NCBI GenBank assembly: GCA_944322305.1
Contig: CALUOP010000004.1
Span: forward strand, 62,001-126,000
Length of the DNA stretch: 64,000 bases
Direction of reading: 5' to 3'
From: an uncultured Coriobacteriaceae bacterium
GTDB lineage: Bacteria > Actinomycetota > Coriobacteriia > Coriobacteriales > Coriobacteriaceae
Shown piece by piece: positions 62,235 to 64,000 of this stretch. Each line of letters begins with the position of its first letter. Position 1 is the stretch's first letter. The notes below the pieces were generated by a model. The model was not told the origin of the DNA. It saw nothing but the letters and a program-made list of their open reading frames with translations, and did not search any database. The position numbers and the translations under genes were made by a program.

Positions 62235-63575
62235 TTATTTCACCACATGTCCTATCAGCTCGTAGCAGAAGCTGTCCGTGAATTCACACGTTACCATATC
62301 ACCAACGCGCGCGTCTGTGACGTCCAAATGCACGGCGCCGTCGGAATCGGGGGCTTGGAACCACGCATGGCCCACGAACTCAGGGCCGTCGTCCGTCTCC
62401 TCCACGCCGTCGATAATGACCTCCGCGCGCTCGCCAACGTGCGCGGCGGTAGCGGCGAAGCCCAGCGACTCGGCCAAGTCCATGAGCGTCTGGGTGCGCT
62501 CGCGCTTGGTCTCCTCATCAACCTGATCTGCCATGCGCGCCGCCAGCGTACCGTCCTCCCGCGAGTAGGCGAAGACGCTCGTGTAGTCGAAGCCCACGCG
62601 GTCGAGGAAGTCAACGAGCTCGGCCGCCTCCTCGTCCGTCTCGCCGGGAAAGCCTGCCATGGCCGTGGAGCGCAGCACCATGCCGGGAATCTCGGCGCGC
62701 AGGCGCGCAAAAAGCGCCTCAAGCTCGGGCGCCGACCCGCTGCGGCGCATGGCCGCGAGGATCCGCTCGTTGCAGTGCTGGATCGGGATGTCGATGTAGG
62801 GCAGCACCTCGGGGGTGTCGCGGATGGCGGCGATGAGCTCGTCGGTCATGCCCTCGGGCTGCAGGTACAGCACGCGCACCCACACGCGCTCCGGGCGAAC
62901 CGCCTCGGCCACCGCGCACAGAAGCTCGGCGAGCGTGCGGGGACCGGGGACGTCGTCGGAGAAGTCGGTGCCCCAGATGCCGGTGTCCTGGCCGATGAGC
63001 ACGATCTCGCGCACGCCGCCCGCCACCAGCTCACGGACCTCGGCGATGATGTCGTCGGCCGGGCGCGAGGCGTAGCGCCCGCGGATATAGGGAATCGCGC
63101 AGAAGCTGCAGAAGCGGTCGCAGCCGTCGGAGATCTTCACGTAGGCGCTCGCCGCGGTCACGGTGCGCAGCGTGTCGGGAATGAACGGGGGCTCGGCGCG
63201 GTGCGTCCCCACCACGGCGTCCACGCGCGAGACGATGTCGTCCTCCTCGTCCGTGCGCACGAAGGCGGCAACCTCCGGCAGCTCCTGGGGAAGCTCGTCG
63301 CCGTAGCGAGACGGCACGCATCCGCACATCACGATGGGCACGGAGCGCACGCCGTCGGCGACCTCCTCGGCCAGCTCGATGGTGGCGGTGACGCTCTCCT
63401 CGGTTGCGGAGGCGAGAAACGAGCAGGTGTTCACGATGACGCAGCTCGCATCGGCCGGCTCTGCGGCCTCCGCGTAGCCGGCAGCCGTGAGCCGGGCGCG
63501 CATGCGGTCGGTGTCCACCTCGTTTTTGGCGCAGCCCAGCGTGATGTAAAAGACAGATCCCAAAGCCTCAGACAT
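62235..63575 (-). CDS. rimO: Ribosomal protein S12 methylthiotransferase
   Basis: Radical SAM enzyme methylthiolating an Asp of S12. The 446-residue protein has the N-terminal FYITLGCAKNEVDTDRM, CSFLASATEESV and MCGCVPSRYGDEL cysteines, the SAM cluster DRFCSFCAIPYIRGRYASR and a C-terminal TRAM-like domain. LGCAKNxVD separates RimO from MiaB. GAGGAACC precedes the ATG. Confidence 0.96.
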   Translation of the reverse strand: MSEALGSVFYITLGCAKNEVDTDRMRARLTAAGYAEAAEPADASCVIVNTCSFLASATEESVTATIELAEEVADGVRSVPIVMCGCVPSRYGDELPQELPEVAAFVRTDEEDDIVSRVDAVVGTHRAEPPFIPDTLRTVTAASAYVKISDGCDRFCSFCAIPYIRGRYASRPADDIIAEVRELVAGGVREIVLIGQDTGIWGTDFSDDVPGPRTLAELLCAVAEAVRPERVWVRVLYLQPEGMTDELIAAIRDTPEVLPYIDIPIQHCNERILAAMRRSGSAPELEALFARLRAEIPGMVLRSTAMAGFPGETDEEAAELVDFLDRVGFDYTSVFAYSREDGTLAARMADQVDEETKRERTQTLMDLAESLGFAATAAHVGERAEVIIDGVEETDDGPEFVGHAWFQAPDSDGAVHLDVTDARVGDMVTCEFTDSFCYELIGHVVK

Positions 63576-63615
63576 GGTTCCTCACATGACAGGTGAAAGC
63601 GGGCGGGAGCCCGGC

Positions 63616-64000
63616 TTAGCGGTAGTTCACGTACTGCAGGGGCTGACCGTAGTCTTGGTCGCGCAAAAAGGCGATGACCTGCTGCAAGGTGTCGCGCGAC
63701 GGCGAGCTCACGCGCAGCTTGTCGGACTCGATGGTGACCTTCACCTTGAGCTTGGTGCCCTTGATGTCCTTGTTGATCTTCTTGGCGGTGTCCTGGTCGA
63801 TGCCCTCCACGATGCGGCCCACGATGCGCACGCTGCCGCCCGAGGCAGCCTGCGGCTCTGCCCACGAGACGCTCTTGAGGTCGACGCCTCGCTTGACGAA
63901 CTTACTGTTGAGGATGTCGATGACCTGGCGCGCCACGAAGTCGGCCGGGGCGGTTACGGTGAAGGTCTTCTCGGGCTTGGAGAGCTCGATCGCCGCGCCC
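63616..64000 (-). CDS. YajQ-family nucleotide-binding protein, start beyond the window
   Basis: The frame is open to the right edge. The visible 128 or so residues include AIELSKPEKTFTVTAPADF, RQVIDILNSKFVKRGVDLKS and TKLKVKVTIESDKLRVSSPS with the end LQQVIAFLRDQDYGQPLQYV, matching the C-terminal three-quarters of YajQ (about 162 residues). The GTG at 63936 is internal, not a start. Some homologues bind cyclic-di-GMP. Confidence 0.9.
   Translation of the reverse strand, partial: GAAIELSKPEKTFTVTAPADFVARQVIDILNSKFVKRGVDLKSVSWAEPQAASGGSVRIVGRIVEGIDQDTAKKINKDIKGTKLKVKVTIESDKLRVSSPSRDTLQQVIAFLRDQDYGQPLQYVNYR

Overview
The window is a dense, high-GC, mostly housekeeping stretch of bacterial chromosome. 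Gene order and content point to a high-GC actinobacterium of the Coriobacteriia (Collinsella/Olsenella-like). The right half keeps the actinobacterial order dut-nrdR-[LysM]-lexA-hflX-miaA-miaB-recX-recA-cinA-pgsA, and there is a GarA-like FHA gene next to an FtsR-like MerR gene. Mixed in are genes more usual in Firmicutes: trmFO, RNase Y, spoVS, scpAB and a DUF512 radical-SAM gene next to der. The assignment is an inference from gene content, not a sequence search.

Layout. 2-4652 (+): comM (5' end missing), dprA, trmFO and a Xer recombinase. 4867-6636: rpsB-tsf with its own promoter, a stem-loop between the two genes and a strong terminator. 6637-13378: a pyrH-frr-uppS-cdsA-dxr-rseP-ispG operon (ribosome recycling, undecaprenyl and phospholipid precursors, MEP isoprenoid pathway). 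13766-16535: proS and an FMN alpha-hydroxy-acid dehydrogenase. 16536-19592: tRNA-rich and gene-poor (two tRNA-Ala(GGC), tRNA-Met and tRNA-Val) with two small membrane-protein genes. 19720-25450: ABC-F ATPase, small membrane protein, site-2 protease, scpA, scpB, rluB. 25498-28829: phosphatase, cmk, plsC, ispH. 28856-34886: DUF512, then a 1.5-kb AT-rich and transposon-remnant island, then der-plsY-gpsA. 34985-40685: rpe, cysteine desulfurase, mnmA, NIF3, zinc-ribbon gene, coaBC. 41059-44168: tRNA-Pro, a CDP-alcohol phosphatidyltransferase, FHA, MerR, degV. 44693-53311: trxB (-), glycosyltransferase (+), purine permease, dut, nrdR and LysM gene (-), lexA and an acyltransferase-like membrane gene (+), hflX (-). 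53298-64000 (-): miaA, miaB, spoVS, a GHKL ATPase, rny, recX, recA, cinA, pgsA, rimO and yajQ (cut by the window end).

The genes form functional modules. dxr, ispG and ispH are steps of one isoprenoid pathway feeding uppS. plsC, plsY, gpsA, cdsA and pgsA supply phospholipid. The desulfurase supplies sulfur for MnmA. miaA, miaB, rluB, trmFO, mnmA and rimO modify RNA or ribosomes. lexA, the divergent LysM gene and recA carry visible SOS operators (GAAC-N4-GTTC).

The most unusual signal is non-coding. Two families of long palindromes fill intergenic gaps as inverted doublets. Family A (40701-40958 and 44253-44516) has units of 113-114 nt with 27-nt self-complementary arms that differ between copies but stay paired, around a nearly constant core. 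Family B (22851-23027 and 27644-27905) has a conserved CCCGATATC core. A single element of the same geometry as family A lies at 13518-13632. In both families the second doublet reads as the reverse complement of the first, so each doublet behaves as one composite element. Other points of interest are an HTH-like insertion in RseP, a stand-alone GHKL ATPase in the repair/RNA-decay cluster, and an SOS operator placed exactly in the recA promoter spacer.
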